Part shown: positions 12,379 through 20,126 of the stretch, one piece after another | Numbering within the stretch: the stretch's first letter is position 1 | How the letters are laid out: each line of letters begins with the position of its first letter | DNA from: Lachnospiraceae bacterium UBA4711 | GTDB taxonomy: Bacteria; Bacillota; Clostridia; Lachnospirales; Lachnospiraceae | NCBI GenBank assembly: GCA_002404515.1 | Contig: DHJV01000069.1 | Coordinates: 1-20,126, forward strand | Length of the DNA: 20,126 bases | Direction: 5' to 3' | Notes under the pieces: model-generated | Told to the model about the DNA's origin: nothing | Seen by the model: the letters and a program-made list of their open reading frames with translations, nothing else | The model's database searches: none | Translations under genes and position numbers: made by a program

Positions 12379-13140
12379 ATGGAAAGATTTTTAACATTTA
12401 TAAGAGAACATGTAAGGAAAATCGTAGGGAGACTGCCATGGAATAAAATGGCTGCGAACACGCAGAAGGACGTGGCTGTCAGCCCGGAGGTAATGGATGC
12501 GATCATCGCGTGGATCGTGGATACACGGCTTTATCTGTTTTATGACAGAGAGCTACAACACTTTGGCATGGAACCTCGATCTTGCATGATGGAGCGGGTG
12601 CTGGATGTGCTGGAGTTGCCGGAATCCTGCCTTGACGATACGTGGAAGGATTTGATTTATCTGATCGTCGCGTATCGGAATTCCGGGGATGCGGCATTGC
12701 AGGATAAGGCGCGGGAGGCGGTCTGGCTGTTGTCAGATATCGTGGATAACCATCACCGGTATCCATTTTTCACGAAGGAGAAAATTGATATGGAAATAGA
12801 AAGTATACAGCAATGCGAGGACAGCTTTCCTGCGCAGCTGCGCAAAAAGGTTGCGATGCAGGATGCCTATCTGAACCTGAGACCGAAAGATCTGATTGCC
12901 TGTCTGGGGGATGCGGATGCCGAAAGCCGGAGGATTCTGAAGACGTGCGCATGGAAGGGGACAATCGGCTACGAAATCAGTGACATCGATGAGATCGAGA
13001 TTGGTGGTGGTTTCGATGACGAGTCAAGAATTGAATATTGTGAGCATATCTACGCGATGCTGATTGCGCCATTTGCGGTGTGGCTTGAAAAGACCGGATA
13101 CAAACCGGACGACGCATTTTTAAAGAAAACCTTGTTGTGA
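12379..13140 (+). CDS. Unrecognised cytosolic 253-aa protein
   Basis: I do not recognise this protein. ATG 12379 is preceded by GAAAGGGGTG at 8-9 nt; the longer TTG start at 12358 overlaps that site and is unlikely. It has no signal peptide or transmembrane segment. It is acidic and mostly helical, rich in Asp, Glu, Leu and Trp, with an SDIDEIEIGGGFDDES stretch near residues 195-210. The length and absence of catalytic motifs suggest a structural or regulatory role. It lies between two exported-protein genes and shares a repeated upstream motif with the ChW gene, so it may serve the same surface system. Cytosolic location is inferred. Confidence 0.75.
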   Translation: MERFLTFIREHVRKIVGRLPWNKMAANTQKDVAVSPEVMDAIIAWIVDTRLYLFYDRELQHFGMEPRSCMMERVLDVLELPESCLDDTWKDLIYLIVAYRNSGDAALQDKAREAVWLLSDIVDNHHRYPFFTKEKIDMEIESIQQCEDSFPAQLRKKVAMQDAYLNLRPKDLIACLGDADAESRRILKTCAWKGTIGYEISDIDEIEIGGGFDDESRIEYCEHIYAMLIAPFAVWLEKTGYKPDDAFLKKTLL

Positions 13141-13163
13141 TGCCATGTGTTTTATGATAAAAT
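13135..13163 (+). promoter_or_regulatory. Possible promoter of the sortase-anchored protein gene
   Basis: TTGTGA (13135-13140, overlapping the previous stop codon), 17 bp and TAAAAT (13158-13163) form a moderate promoter 49 bp before the ATG at 13212. Confidence 0.45.
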
Positions 13164-13211
13164 GTCAAAAATAACTTCCCGGGGAGGGAATTGGAGAGGG
13201 AGGACAACATT

Positions 13212-14960
13212 ATGAGGAAAAAAACAGGTATTTTTCTAAGTGTATGGTTGTGTATCAGTATGATCCTGCTGTTATTGGTCAGCACGCCGGTTCATGCAGC
13301 AGAAACAAACATGGTGACATTGAATTTTATAGGGGCATCCGTTGACGGAGGAAAGGCCGTCGTTGATGTTGTTGAGGGCTGTAAAGCAAAAATGACATTA
13401 TGTACGAAAGACGCATGGGATGGTTATAAGGATTGTCCGATCAGCGGGAATGGCATGCAGGTCGATCTGCTCGAGAACGAGTATTATTTGAAGGTTGATA
13501 TTTCTTTAGAAGCATCATCCATAGAAGACCTGACGAGTATTTCAAGTTCGGATATTCGGGTATATATCAATCAGACATCGTATAATATTAACAGTAATTC
13601 GTATATCAAGCTGGATCCAAACGAATTTAGCGGTAACCTGAATATCAAAGTAGAATACGAACCTGCGCCACCGAAGCCTGGTTATCCAGATGATATTCAG
13701 ATTACGGCAAGCTATGATGGAGTTGGAATGGAGATTTCTCTAAATGGAGAGAGAATTGGAAATGAGAGCAAGAAAATCCAAGGGACTGGAAAGGGATATG
13801 CCTCTGGTGAAATCTATAATCAGATTCAGATTCAGCTGGCGTTTGGAGATGGAAATATCGGTACTGTTACGGTAAATGGAACGCCAATTAACCTTCCAGA
13901 AGGCACGAAGGACAGGGTGGAATTCGCATTAGCACCCGCAAGTGCATATAAGATCGAGGTTACAAAGGGAGCGACAGTTAAGAAGCGGATTATCGTATGG
14001 GAGAGTGATAATGCCAATAATACAAGTCTGAAAGAGAATGAATTATTAAAGCATGGAAGCATTGCGATTATTGGGATCAAAGATGCAGATGGAACGCCGG
14101 TTGAATTAAAGGATATTAACCAGAGTGCCAGTCATGGGTATGGATTGATTGTGCCGGGCTCAGAAATAACGCTTCGGGTAACGCCGGAATATGGGTATCA
14201 GCTTGATTCTATCACCATCAATGGGCAGTCTTTGACACCTTTGGCGGATACATCTACATACACATACACGATGCCGGATGCAAATGTTCATATCTGCGGC
14301 ATATTTACAAAGACAGAGGATCAGACAGAACTGAAAACAGATAAAGTGAAAAATGCATCGATTCAGTTAGCAGAAAATGAGATTACTTCAGGAAACAGCA
14401 GACTGACGATACAGGATGCGGTTCTCACACAGCAACAGCAGGACGCCTTTGAAAAGGCAGCCGGGGATTATCAGATCATCGGGTATTTTGATATCAAACT
14501 GGCACAGATCCTGTACAAGAATTCAGCAGCAAATCTGTGGGTAAATGATATAGCAGCTTTGAAGAATCCGGCAAAGGTATCCCTTCAGCTGGGTACGGAC
14601 CTGGAGGTTGAAGGAAATGATCTGATTGTCATTCATGAGAATTCGGATGGAACCTATGAGGTTCTTTCTGCTTCCTTTGACTCTGCGACTAAGACTGTGA
14701 TGTTCCAGACAAAGGGATTTTCCAATTATGCGGTCGCATATAAGAAGAGTGAGACAACGACGGAGGATTCGACAAAGGAAACGACAACAGAGAGCACAAC
14801 CGAAGATCCATCCAAAACTACAACAAAGGATACGACCGAGGCAACAAAAGATGCTGTAACAGCTTCGCCTAAAACAGGAGATGATATGAATCTGCCTGTA
14901 CTTTGCGTGTTGATGCTGGTATCGGGAATGGGCTGTCTCTATGCGAGAAAGAAGCGGTAA
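13212..14960 (+). CDS. Sortase-anchored surface protein with SPKTG motif
   Basis: ATG 13212 follows GGGAGGACAAC; an in-frame start at 13191 would precede the ribosome site. Residues 1-28 are a signal peptide (LLLLVSTPVHAAE). The 582-residue protein ends in a Thr/Glu/Ser-rich wall-spanning stretch at about 500-545, then SPKTGD, a hydrophobic segment and KKR. This is a cell-wall sorting signal in which Ser replaces the Leu of LPXTG. The ectodomain is beta-rich. A segment near residues 285-375 resembles bacterial repeat folds (GYQLDSITINGQS, then TYTMPDANVHICG), and the part after it (QIIGYFDIKLAQILYKN, then YAVAYKK) resembles a pre-anchor domain. The ligand is unknown; an adhesin or wall-matrix role is plausible. 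Confidence 0.88.
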   Translation: MRKKTGIFLSVWLCISMILLLLVSTPVHAAETNMVTLNFIGASVDGGKAVVDVVEGCKAKMTLCTKDAWDGYKDCPISGNGMQVDLLENEYYLKVDISLEASSIEDLTSISSSDIRVYINQTSYNINSNSYIKLDPNEFSGNLNIKVEYEPAPPKPGYPDDIQITASYDGVGMEISLNGERIGNESKKIQGTGKGYASGEIYNQIQIQLAFGDGNIGTVTVNGTPINLPEGTKDRVEFALAPASAYKIEVTKGATVKKRIIVWESDNANNTSLKENELLKHGSIAIIGIKDADGTPVELKDINQSASHGYGLIVPGSEITLRVTPEYGYQLDSITINGQSLTPLADTSTYTYTMPDANVHICGIFTKTEDQTELKTDKVKNASIQLAENEITSGNSRLTIQDAVLTQQQQDAFEKAAGDYQIIGYFDIKLAQILYKNSAANLWVNDIAALKNPAKVSLQLGTDLEVEGNDLIVIHENSDGTYEVLSASFDSATKTVMFQTKGFSNYAVAYKKSETTTEDSTKETTTESTTEDPSKTTTKDTTEATKDAVTASPKTGDDMNLPVLCVLMLVSGMGCLYARKKR

Positions 14961-15024
14961 TTCGATATAGGAAAATATTATTTAACAGAATATGGAGCGG
15001 GTTTTACAGATAAGCTAGACTTTT

Positions 15025-15061
15025 ACAAAACAACAGCGTTATAATAACGCTGTTGTTTTGT
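15025..15061. terminator. Perfect bidirectional terminator
   Basis: An 18-bp perfect inverted repeat (15025-15042 with 15044-15061) reads ACAAAACAACAGCG at its left end and CGCTGTTGTTTTGT at its right end. A and T tracts allow termination in both directions. It separates the surface-protein gene from the diguanylate cyclase gene. Confidence 0.88.
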
Positions 15062-15102
15062 ATTACATGGGATAAATAGAAAAATGACAAGAAGGAGAAA
15101 CC

Positions 15103-16194
15103 ATGAACAACTATTATACTGCAATCATATTTTTGAATATATTTGCCATGCTGATTCTATTGATATGTATCAGCAAGAGCAACACGCTGACGATTAAGCG
15201 GAAAAAGCTGTTCCGCTGGCTGTATTCGGTGATTATCGTTGCAGCATTGTGTGAATGGATCGGAAATTATCTGCAGGGCAGTGGCGGATCGACGCGCATT
15301 CTGCATATTGTGGTGAAAGCAATCGAGTTCTCGGTGGCACCAAGCATCGCATTTTTGTTTTCGTGGACGATTGAGAAGAAGCATGAGAAGCTGATTACAG
15401 TTTATCTGCTCGTGCATGCGGTATTGGAGTGTTTATCCGGAGTGTTTGGATTTATTTACTCTGTGGATGCCGACAGCAATTATACACATGCGGAGTTCTA
15501 TTGGATTTACATATTATCGTATATATTGTCGCTTGTGTATTGTATTTTTATCGTTGTGAAGAATATCAAAAAATACCAGTATAATGGCATTGGATTTTTT
15601 GCTCTGATTGTTGTGTTCATGATAACAGGTGTTGTTATCCAGTCCGTGGACAGCAGTCTGAAGGTCGATTATGTGGCACTTGGAATTGCCGCAATGATGA
15701 CGTATATATTTACGTTGGAAATGATTCAGCAGACGGATGAACTGACGGAGCTTCTGAACCGGCGTGGATACGAAAACTGCATTGCACATATGGAGCAGCC
15801 CTGTGTGATTCTCTTTTTTGATGTAGATGGGTTCAAGGATATTAATGATACCTATGGACATGCATTTGGCGATGAGGCGTTGAAGAAGATTGGGCGGGCA
15901 ATCCGGCATCAGTATGCAAAATATGGAAAATGCTTCCGGTACGGTGGGGATGAATTCTGTGTGATCCTGTATCGGGGGCAGGAGAAAATTGATTCGTTGA
16001 ATGAGCAGTTTCTGAAGAAAGTTTCGGAAAAGCGAAAGGAAAATCCGAATCTGCCAACCGTATCGGTGGGGTATGCATATTATGATCCGGACAACCAGAA
16101 TATACAGGATGCCGTGGCGGAAGCCGATAAGATGATGTACGAATTCAAGGCGGCACGAAAAGCAGAATCACCAGAAACGAAGAATCGAAAGTAG
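15103..16194 (+). CDS. Membrane-bound GGDEF diguanylate cyclase
   Basis: ATG 15103 follows AAGGAG. Residues about 1-210 contain six or seven transmembrane helices, probably a membrane sensor. Residues about 215-350 form a GGDEF domain: DELTELLNRRGYE at its start, FFDVDGFKDINDTYGH, and RYGGDEF with the signature at 281-285. All catalytic positions appear intact, so it should make cyclic di-GMP from two GTP. The RxxD inhibitory site that usually lies five residues before GGDEF is absent (KYGKCF is there). No EAL or HD-GYP phosphodiesterase is present. It follows surface-protein genes, which cyclic di-GMP often controls in Clostridia, but a direct link is not shown. Confidence 0.93.
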   Translation: MNNYYTAIIFLNIFAMLILLICISKSNTLTIKRKKLFRWLYSVIIVAALCEWIGNYLQGSGGSTRILHIVVKAIEFSVAPSIAFLFSWTIEKKHEKLITVYLLVHAVLECLSGVFGFIYSVDADSNYTHAEFYWIYILSYILSLVYCIFIVVKNIKKYQYNGIGFFALIVVFMITGVVIQSVDSSLKVDYVALGIAAMMTYIFTLEMIQQTDELTELLNRRGYENCIAHMEQPCVILFFDVDGFKDINDTYGHAFGDEALKKIGRAIRHQYAKYGKCFRYGGDEFCVILYRGQEKIDSLNEQFLKKVSEKRKENPNLPTVSVGYAYYDPDNQNIQDAVAEADKMMYEFKAARKAESPETKNRK

Positions 16195-16211
16195 TCGTAT
16201 CAAATAGAATT

Positions 16212-16220
16212 TGTTATAAT
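16212..16220 (+). promoter_or_regulatory. Extended -10 promoter of the ior operon
   Basis: TGTTATAAT is an extended -10 box (TG-N-TATAAT) 34 bp before the iorA ATG. The -35 position (16192-16197) reads TAGTCG and is weak, as is typical of extended -10 promoters. Confidence 0.55.
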
Positions 16221-16254
16221 AATACGTACTTGAAAGAGAAAGGACGATAGTTAC

Positions 16255-18078
16255 ATGCAGGAATATGTGATGGGAAATGGAGCAATCGCGCTCGGCGCAT
16301 TGGCGGCAGGGGTTAATCTTGTGTCCGGGTATCCGGGAACTCCATCTTCTGAAATTGTGGAAACAATATCCAGGTACCCGCACGACGGGGTACATTTGGA
16401 ATGGTCAGTGAATGAGAAAGCTGCGATGGAGGTGGCTGCGAGTGCGGCATATGGCGGCGCACGGACGATGGTGACGATGAAGCAGGTGGGTTTGAATGTG
16501 GCAGCCGATCCGCTGATGTCGCTTGCGTATGTGGGCGTGAAAGGCGGTATGGTCGTTGTATCGGCGGACGATCCGGGCCCAATCTCCTCCCAGACCGAGC
16601 AGGATACAAGACGGTTCGCAGACTTCGCACGGATTCCGGTTTTTGATCCGTCTTCACCGGAAGAGGCGTATGAGATGATACAGGATGCATTTGCGTATTC
16701 GGAGAAATATAAGACACCGGTTCTGTTCCGTCCGACGACGCGTGTCTGTCATGCGTATGCGTCGATTGAGAATCCAGTTTACAATGGACCGAAGCAGTAT
16801 GATGGCTTCGTAAAGGACTCCAAGAAGTGGGTGATCTTCCCGCGGTTATCTTACATGAATCATGCGATGATCGAGCGGCGGAATGTGGAGATCGGCAAGG
16901 ATTTTTCTGCCTATAAATGGAATTGCGTGGAAGGTGGAAATTCCAGGAAGGCAGTGATCGCATCTGGAATCAGCTACGCCTATGCGAAGGAATATTTGAA
17001 AAACCATACGGATATCAAGCTCATCAAGCTTGCGACCGCGTACCCTCTGCCAGAGGATTTTCTGCTTCAGGCACTCAAGGGCGTGGAGGAACTGCTCTGT
17101 GTGGAGGAGCTGAGTCCGTATATTGAAGAACAGATTCTGAAGCTTGTCGGAAAGCACGCGCTCTCCATCAAGGTATCAGGAAAATTAGACGGAAAGGTAC
17201 CGGCGAGTGGCGAGAACAGCTCGAATCTGGCTGCGGATATTTTGAGCGAGTTCCTTGGCACAGAGAAGATGGCTCGTGGATTTGACGGCAGTGATGCACC
17301 TGCTCTTCCGGTTCGTCCGCCGGTTTTGTGTGCGGGATGTCCGCACCGCGCATCGTTCTATGCTGTAAAGCAGGCGATGAAAGGAAAAAAAGCGTATTTC
17401 TGTGGAGATATCGGATGCTATACGCTCGGAAATGCGATGCCGCTCGACATGGTTGACACGTGTCTTTGCATGGGCGCCGGAATCACGATGGCGCAGGGCT
17501 TCCATTGGATTGACGGGGAAGGTACATGCTTTGGATTTGTGGGCGATTCGACATTCTTTGCTTCCGGCATGACCGGTGTGGTAAATGCGGTGTACAACAA
17601 CGCAGATATGATTCTCTGCGTGCTGGATAATTCGACAACCGCGATGACTGGACATCAGCCGCATCCAGGAATTGGACGGAATATGATGGGACAGTTTGTG
17701 GACAAGGTAGATATCGCGAAGGTGTTGGAAGGAATCGGTGTGCACAAGATTGTGACGGTCAATCCGTTAGACCTTGAGGCGTCGGTGGCTGCGGTGCAGG
17801 AATGTGCCGAGCTCCCGGGTGTGAAAGCGATTATCTTCAAGTCGCCGTGTATCGCGATTTCCAAGCCAGACGGCAAATGCCGGATCTCGGAGAAATGCAT
17901 CAACTGTAAGAAATGCATCCGTGAGATTGGCTGTCCGGCACTCATTACCGTGGATGGAAATGTGACAATCGATGAAAACTTATGTACCGGCTGCGGTTTG
18001 TGCAGCCAGATCTGCCCGGTTCACGCCATCGGCAGCGGGGAACAGGAATCATCGGAAAAAGGAGGTGCCACATCATGA
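16255..18078 (+). CDS. iorA: Indolepyruvate:ferredoxin oxidoreductase alpha subunit
   Basis: The 607-residue protein matches IorA in full length and order. An N-terminal pyrimidine-binding domain starts with GNGAIALGAL and SGYPGTPSSEI. A C-terminal thiamine-pyrophosphate domain contains CAGCPHR, GDIGCYTLG and GDSTFF. A 2[4Fe-4S] ferredoxin tail has Cys548/551/554/560 and Cys577/580/583/587. With IorB it oxidatively decarboxylates arylpyruvates to arylacetyl-CoA, reducing ferredoxin; the reverse reductive carboxylation is known in methanogens. It is cytosolic and oxygen-sensitive. ATG 16255 follows GAAAGGA. The gene ends in KGGATS, encoded by a sequence that is also a ribosome site, with its TGA overlapping the next ATG. 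Confidence 0.95.
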   Translation: MQEYVMGNGAIALGALAAGVNLVSGYPGTPSSEIVETISRYPHDGVHLEWSVNEKAAMEVAASAAYGGARTMVTMKQVGLNVAADPLMSLAYVGVKGGMVVVSADDPGPISSQTEQDTRRFADFARIPVFDPSSPEEAYEMIQDAFAYSEKYKTPVLFRPTTRVCHAYASIENPVYNGPKQYDGFVKDSKKWVIFPRLSYMNHAMIERRNVEIGKDFSAYKWNCVEGGNSRKAVIASGISYAYAKEYLKNHTDIKLIKLATAYPLPEDFLLQALKGVEELLCVEELSPYIEEQILKLVGKHALSIKVSGKLDGKVPASGENSSNLAADILSEFLGTEKMARGFDGSDAPALPVRPPVLCAGCPHRASFYAVKQAMKGKKAYFCGDIGCYTLGNAMPLDMVDTCLCMGAGITMAQGFHWIDGEGTCFGFVGDSTFFASGMTGVVNAVYNNADMILCVLDNSTTAMTGHQPHPGIGRNMMGQFVDKVDIAKVLEGIGVHKIVTVNPLDLEASVAAVQECAELPGVKAIIFKSPCIAISKPDGKCRISEKCINCKKCIREIGCPALITVDGNVTIDENLCTGCGLCSQICPVHAIGSGEQESSEKGGATS

Positions 18079-18079
18079 A
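18058..18079 (+). repeat. First copy of a perfect 22-bp direct repeat at the iorA/iorB junction
   Basis: The repeat starts AAAGGAGGTGCCACATCATG and continues AA. The second copy is at 18147-18168, 89 bp downstream. Each copy holds a ribosome site and an ATGA stop-start overlap, so loss of 89 bp between them would join iorA directly to iorB. Confidence 0.8.
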
Positions 18080-18167
18080 CGAAGTGAATGATTTAAAATG
18101 GCACCGACGACCTGCCGCCGAGCGCAGGCGAGGGGGCGATACCATGAAAGGAGGTGCCACATCATGA
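18075..18167 (+). CDS. Possible 30-aa protein between iorA and iorB
   Basis: The ORF starts at the ATGA overlap with the iorA stop, with AAAGGAGG upstream, and its TGA overlaps the iorB ATG in the same way. It encodes MNEVNDLKWHRRPAAERRR, then GGDTMKGGATS. The last residues repeat the end of IorA because the DNA is duplicated. It may be a translated spacer that keeps iorA and iorB coupled rather than a functional peptide. A short GC-rich hairpin (CCTGC/GCAGG) lies inside. Confidence 0.4.
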   Translation: MNEVNDLKWHRRPAAERRRGGDTMKGGATS

Positions 18168-18754
18168 ATAAAGATATATTGATCTGTGGTGTCGGTGGCC
18201 AGGGAACCGTGCTGGCATCCAAAATTATTGCGGCATCCGCGATGGATGAAGGTTCGGCGGTTCACTCGGCGGAGACGATCGGTATGGCACAGCGCGGCGG
18301 TTCGGTGACAAGTCATGTGCGGATCGGTGAGGCATATGCACCTCTGATTCCACAGGGCGCGGCAGATATGATTCTGGCATTTGAACCAGCAGAGGCTGTA
18401 CGGAACTTAGGATATCTGAAAAAGGATGGAATCGTGATCGTGAACAGCGTACCGGTAAAGCCGGTGACGGAATCTTTGCAGGATACCGGATATGACGGCA
18501 CAGAGATGATCGCATATCTGCAGAAGAAATGTAACTGTATTGTGATCGATGCAGAGAAGATCTGTGCACCGTTTGGCTCATCACGATATTTTAATATTGC
18601 CATACTGGGTGTGGCAGTGGGAAGCGGGCGGCTCGGAATCGGTAAGGAAACCGTGCTCGCGGAGATCGAGAAACGCGTGCCGGCGAAATATTTAGAGACA
18701 AATAAAGCGGCGTTTTTTGCAGGTGTCGAAGTTGGAAACGGCAAGACTGCGTGA
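18164..18754 (+). CDS. iorB: Indolepyruvate:ferredoxin oxidoreductase beta subunit
   Basis: The 196-residue protein is the usual IorB length. It begins MNKDILICGVGGQGTVLAS, the gamma-domain signature of 2-oxoacid:ferredoxin oxidoreductases. It continues with SAETIGMAQRGGSVTSHVRIG and ends with a helix near LETNKAAFFAGVEVG. ATG 18164 is chosen over an upstream in-frame start at 18098 because it follows AAAGGAGG and gives the family start. With IorA it forms the catalytic complex. Translation is probably coupled through the ATGA overlap with the 30-codon ORF. The ligase gene follows 59 bp downstream. Confidence 0.95.
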   Translation: MNKDILICGVGGQGTVLASKIIAASAMDEGSAVHSAETIGMAQRGGSVTSHVRIGEAYAPLIPQGAADMILAFEPAEAVRNLGYLKKDGIVIVNSVPVKPVTESLQDTGYDGTEMIAYLQKKCNCIVIDAEKICAPFGSSRYFNIAILGVAVGSGRLGIGKETVLAEIEKRVPAKYLETNKAAFFAGVEVGNGKTA

Positions 18755-18813
18755 CAGATAGAATCATGCATGATCTGTCGATACAGGAATCCATATTTAG
18801 AGGAGGAAGAACC

Positions 18814-20055
18814 ATGAAATTAAGTGAGTTACAGTTGTCACAGGTAGATGCGCAGATCAAGCGTCTGGTTCAGACAGACAGCTATTACGGAAAGATTTAT
18901 AAGGAAGCAGGGATTGACGGCGTATCCAGTCAGGAAGAGTTTGAGAAGCTCCCGTTTTCCAGTAAGGCGGATCTTCGAAATGCGTATCCGCTTGGGATTC
19001 AGGCAGTGCCAGATGAGGAGATTGTGCGAATCCATTCTTCTTCCGGTACGACAGGAAAGCCCGTAATCATTCCTTACACTGCAAAGGATGTTGATGATTG
19101 GGCGACGATGTTTGCACGCTGCTATGAGACAGCGGGAATCACGAAGAAGGATCGTATCCAGATTACACCGGGGTATGGACTCTGGACAGCCGGAATCGGA
19201 TTTCAGGCGGGCTGCGAGAAGCTTGGCGCGATGGCAGTGCCGATGGGACCGGGTAATACAGATAAGCAGATCCAGATGATGATCGACCTGAAGACAACAG
19301 TATTGACGGCGACCTCTTCGTATGCATTGCTTCTGGCAGAGGAGATTAACAAGCGTGGACTGCGCGATCAGATTCATTTGAAGAAGGGCGTGTTCGGTTC
19401 TGAGCGCTGGAGTGAGAAGATGCGTGAGTATATCAGGCGCGAGCTTGGCATTCAGATCTATGATATCTATGGATTGACCGAGATCTATGGACCGGGTATC
19501 GGAATCAGCTGTGATGCGGATGACGGCATGCATTACTGGGATGATTATGTGTACATCGAGATTATCGATCCGAAGACCCTGCAGCCGGTACCGGATGGTG
19601 AAGAGGGCGAGATCGTAATCACGACACTTGTAAAGGAAGGCGCACCGCTTCTGCGTTTCCGTACACACGATATCTCCAGAATTATTCCGGGTGAATGTCC
19701 ATGTGGCAGAAAGTATCCGAGACTGGATATCATCAAAGGCCGTAGCGATGATATGTTCAAGGTACATGGCGTCAATATGTTCCCAAGTCAGGTGGAAGAG
19801 ATTCTTGGTATGGTCGATGGTGTATCGAGCGAGTACAACATTAACATCGCACATGATGAGTCGCACAACCGCGACATTATCATGGTGACAGTCGAAGCGG
19901 AAGGCCGTGTGGACTTTGAGCAGACCGGACAGACGATCAAAAATCTGTTCAAGTCGAAGATGAGTGTCACACCGAAGATCAATGTTGTGCCGGTTGGCAC
20001 ATTGCCGCGAAGCGAGAAAAAGGCAAAGCGTGTGATCGATCACCGTGAGGTGTAG
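18814..20055 (+). CDS. paaK: Phenylacetate-CoA ligase family enzyme (AMP-forming)
   Basis: ATG 18814 follows AGAGGAGG; an upstream start at 18751 overlaps the end of iorB and lacks such a site. The 413-residue protein has the adenylate-forming P-loop SSSGTTGKP near residue 75, the YGLTE motif near 223, and a C-terminal domain with CPCGRKYPR, IKGRSDDMFKVHG and the lysine-rich end RSEKKAKR. PaaK enzymes activate phenylacetate or other aryl acids with ATP and CoA. Next to iorAB it probably makes arylacetyl-CoA for reductive carboxylation to arylpyruvate, or works with Ior during aromatic amino acid degradation. Substrate choice among phenyl-, hydroxyphenyl- and indoleacetate cannot be told from sequence. 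Confidence 0.93.
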   Translation: MKLSELQLSQVDAQIKRLVQTDSYYGKIYKEAGIDGVSSQEEFEKLPFSSKADLRNAYPLGIQAVPDEEIVRIHSSSGTTGKPVIIPYTAKDVDDWATMFARCYETAGITKKDRIQITPGYGLWTAGIGFQAGCEKLGAMAVPMGPGNTDKQIQMMIDLKTTVLTATSSYALLLAEEINKRGLRDQIHLKKGVFGSERWSEKMREYIRRELGIQIYDIYGLTEIYGPGIGISCDADDGMHYWDDYVYIEIIDPKTLQPVPDGEEGEIVITTLVKEGAPLLRFRTHDISRIIPGECPCGRKYPRLDIIKGRSDDMFKVHGVNMFPSQVEEILGMVDGVSSEYNINIAHDESHNRDIIMVTVEAEGRVDFEQTGQTIKNLFKSKMSVTPKINVVPVGTLPRSEKKAKRVIDHREV

Positions 20056-20074
20056 GGAAAAATATGTGATTGAT

Positions 20075-20110
20075 AGAAGAGAACGAAGGATTTTTGTTCT
20101 CTTCTTTTTT
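20075..20110 (+). terminator. Terminator of the ior-paaK operon
   Basis: A 10-bp perfect stem, AGAAGAGAAC (20075-20084) with GTTCTCTTCT (20096-20105), is followed by a run of T. It lies 20 bp after the ligase stop codon. Confidence 0.88.
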
Positions 20111-20126
20111 GTTATGGCGACGAGGA

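Noticed and set aside
17185..17745. 186-codon minus-strand ORF
   Set aside because: It lies antisense to the iorA thiamine-pyrophosphate domain; its composition is typical of a shadow frame.
18838..20043. 401-codon minus-strand ORF
   Set aside because: It is the reverse shadow of the ligase gene, which has a full family match and ribosome site.

Overview
The window looks like a low-to-mid GC Clostridia genome, most likely a gut Lachnospiraceae. The pointers are ChW-repeat and SPKTG-anchored surface proteins, strong AGGAGG ribosome sites, an indolepyruvate:ferredoxin oxidoreductase operon and Tn1549-like conjugative-element genes. The assignment is inferred from gene families; no marker gene is present.

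Region 1 (1-3066) is the tail of an accessory element. It holds the end of an unidentified gene and a long protein joining a zeta-toxin-like P-loop domain to a minimal nucleotidyltransferase domain. A second plausible small gene is overprinted inside that protein. A CPBP-type membrane protease and a terminator follow.

Region 2 (about 3114-8600) reads as a compact integrative and mobilizable element of about 5.4 kb. Left to right it has a candidate type I toxin-antitoxin locus, a leftward mobC-relaxase operon with a candidate oriT, an unknown small protein, a 467-bp non-coding stretch, a 49-aa protein and a large serine recombinase. The toxin-antitoxin locus consists of a 32-aa hydrophobic peptide and a convergent RNA that share one terminator, and both transcripts would start with nearly the same sequence. 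A 10-bp direct repeat at 3114 and 8540 is a candidate pair of attachment cores. A 17-bp inverted repeat with one mismatch links the recombinase promoter to the recombinase 3' end.

Region 3 (8600-10520) is a decayed accessory zone. It has a possible serine-recombinase remnant, an Xre regulator with a palindromic operator, a KilA-N gene broken by one in-frame TGA, and a leftward ribbon-helix-helix protein.

Region 4 (10520-15061) encodes surface functions: a secreted ChW-repeat protein behind a structured leader, an unknown protein, and a sortase-anchored protein. A repeated motif, CGAG-N4/5-AYGAAY, occurs twice before the ChW gene and three times before the next gene, suggesting a shared regulator.

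Region 5 (15103-20126) is core-like: a membrane diguanylate cyclase, then an operon of iorA, iorB and a phenylacetate-CoA ligase family gene. This operon would interconvert aryl acids, aryl-CoA thioesters and arylpyruvates. A 30-codon ORF bounded by a perfect 22-bp repeat sits between iorA and iorB.
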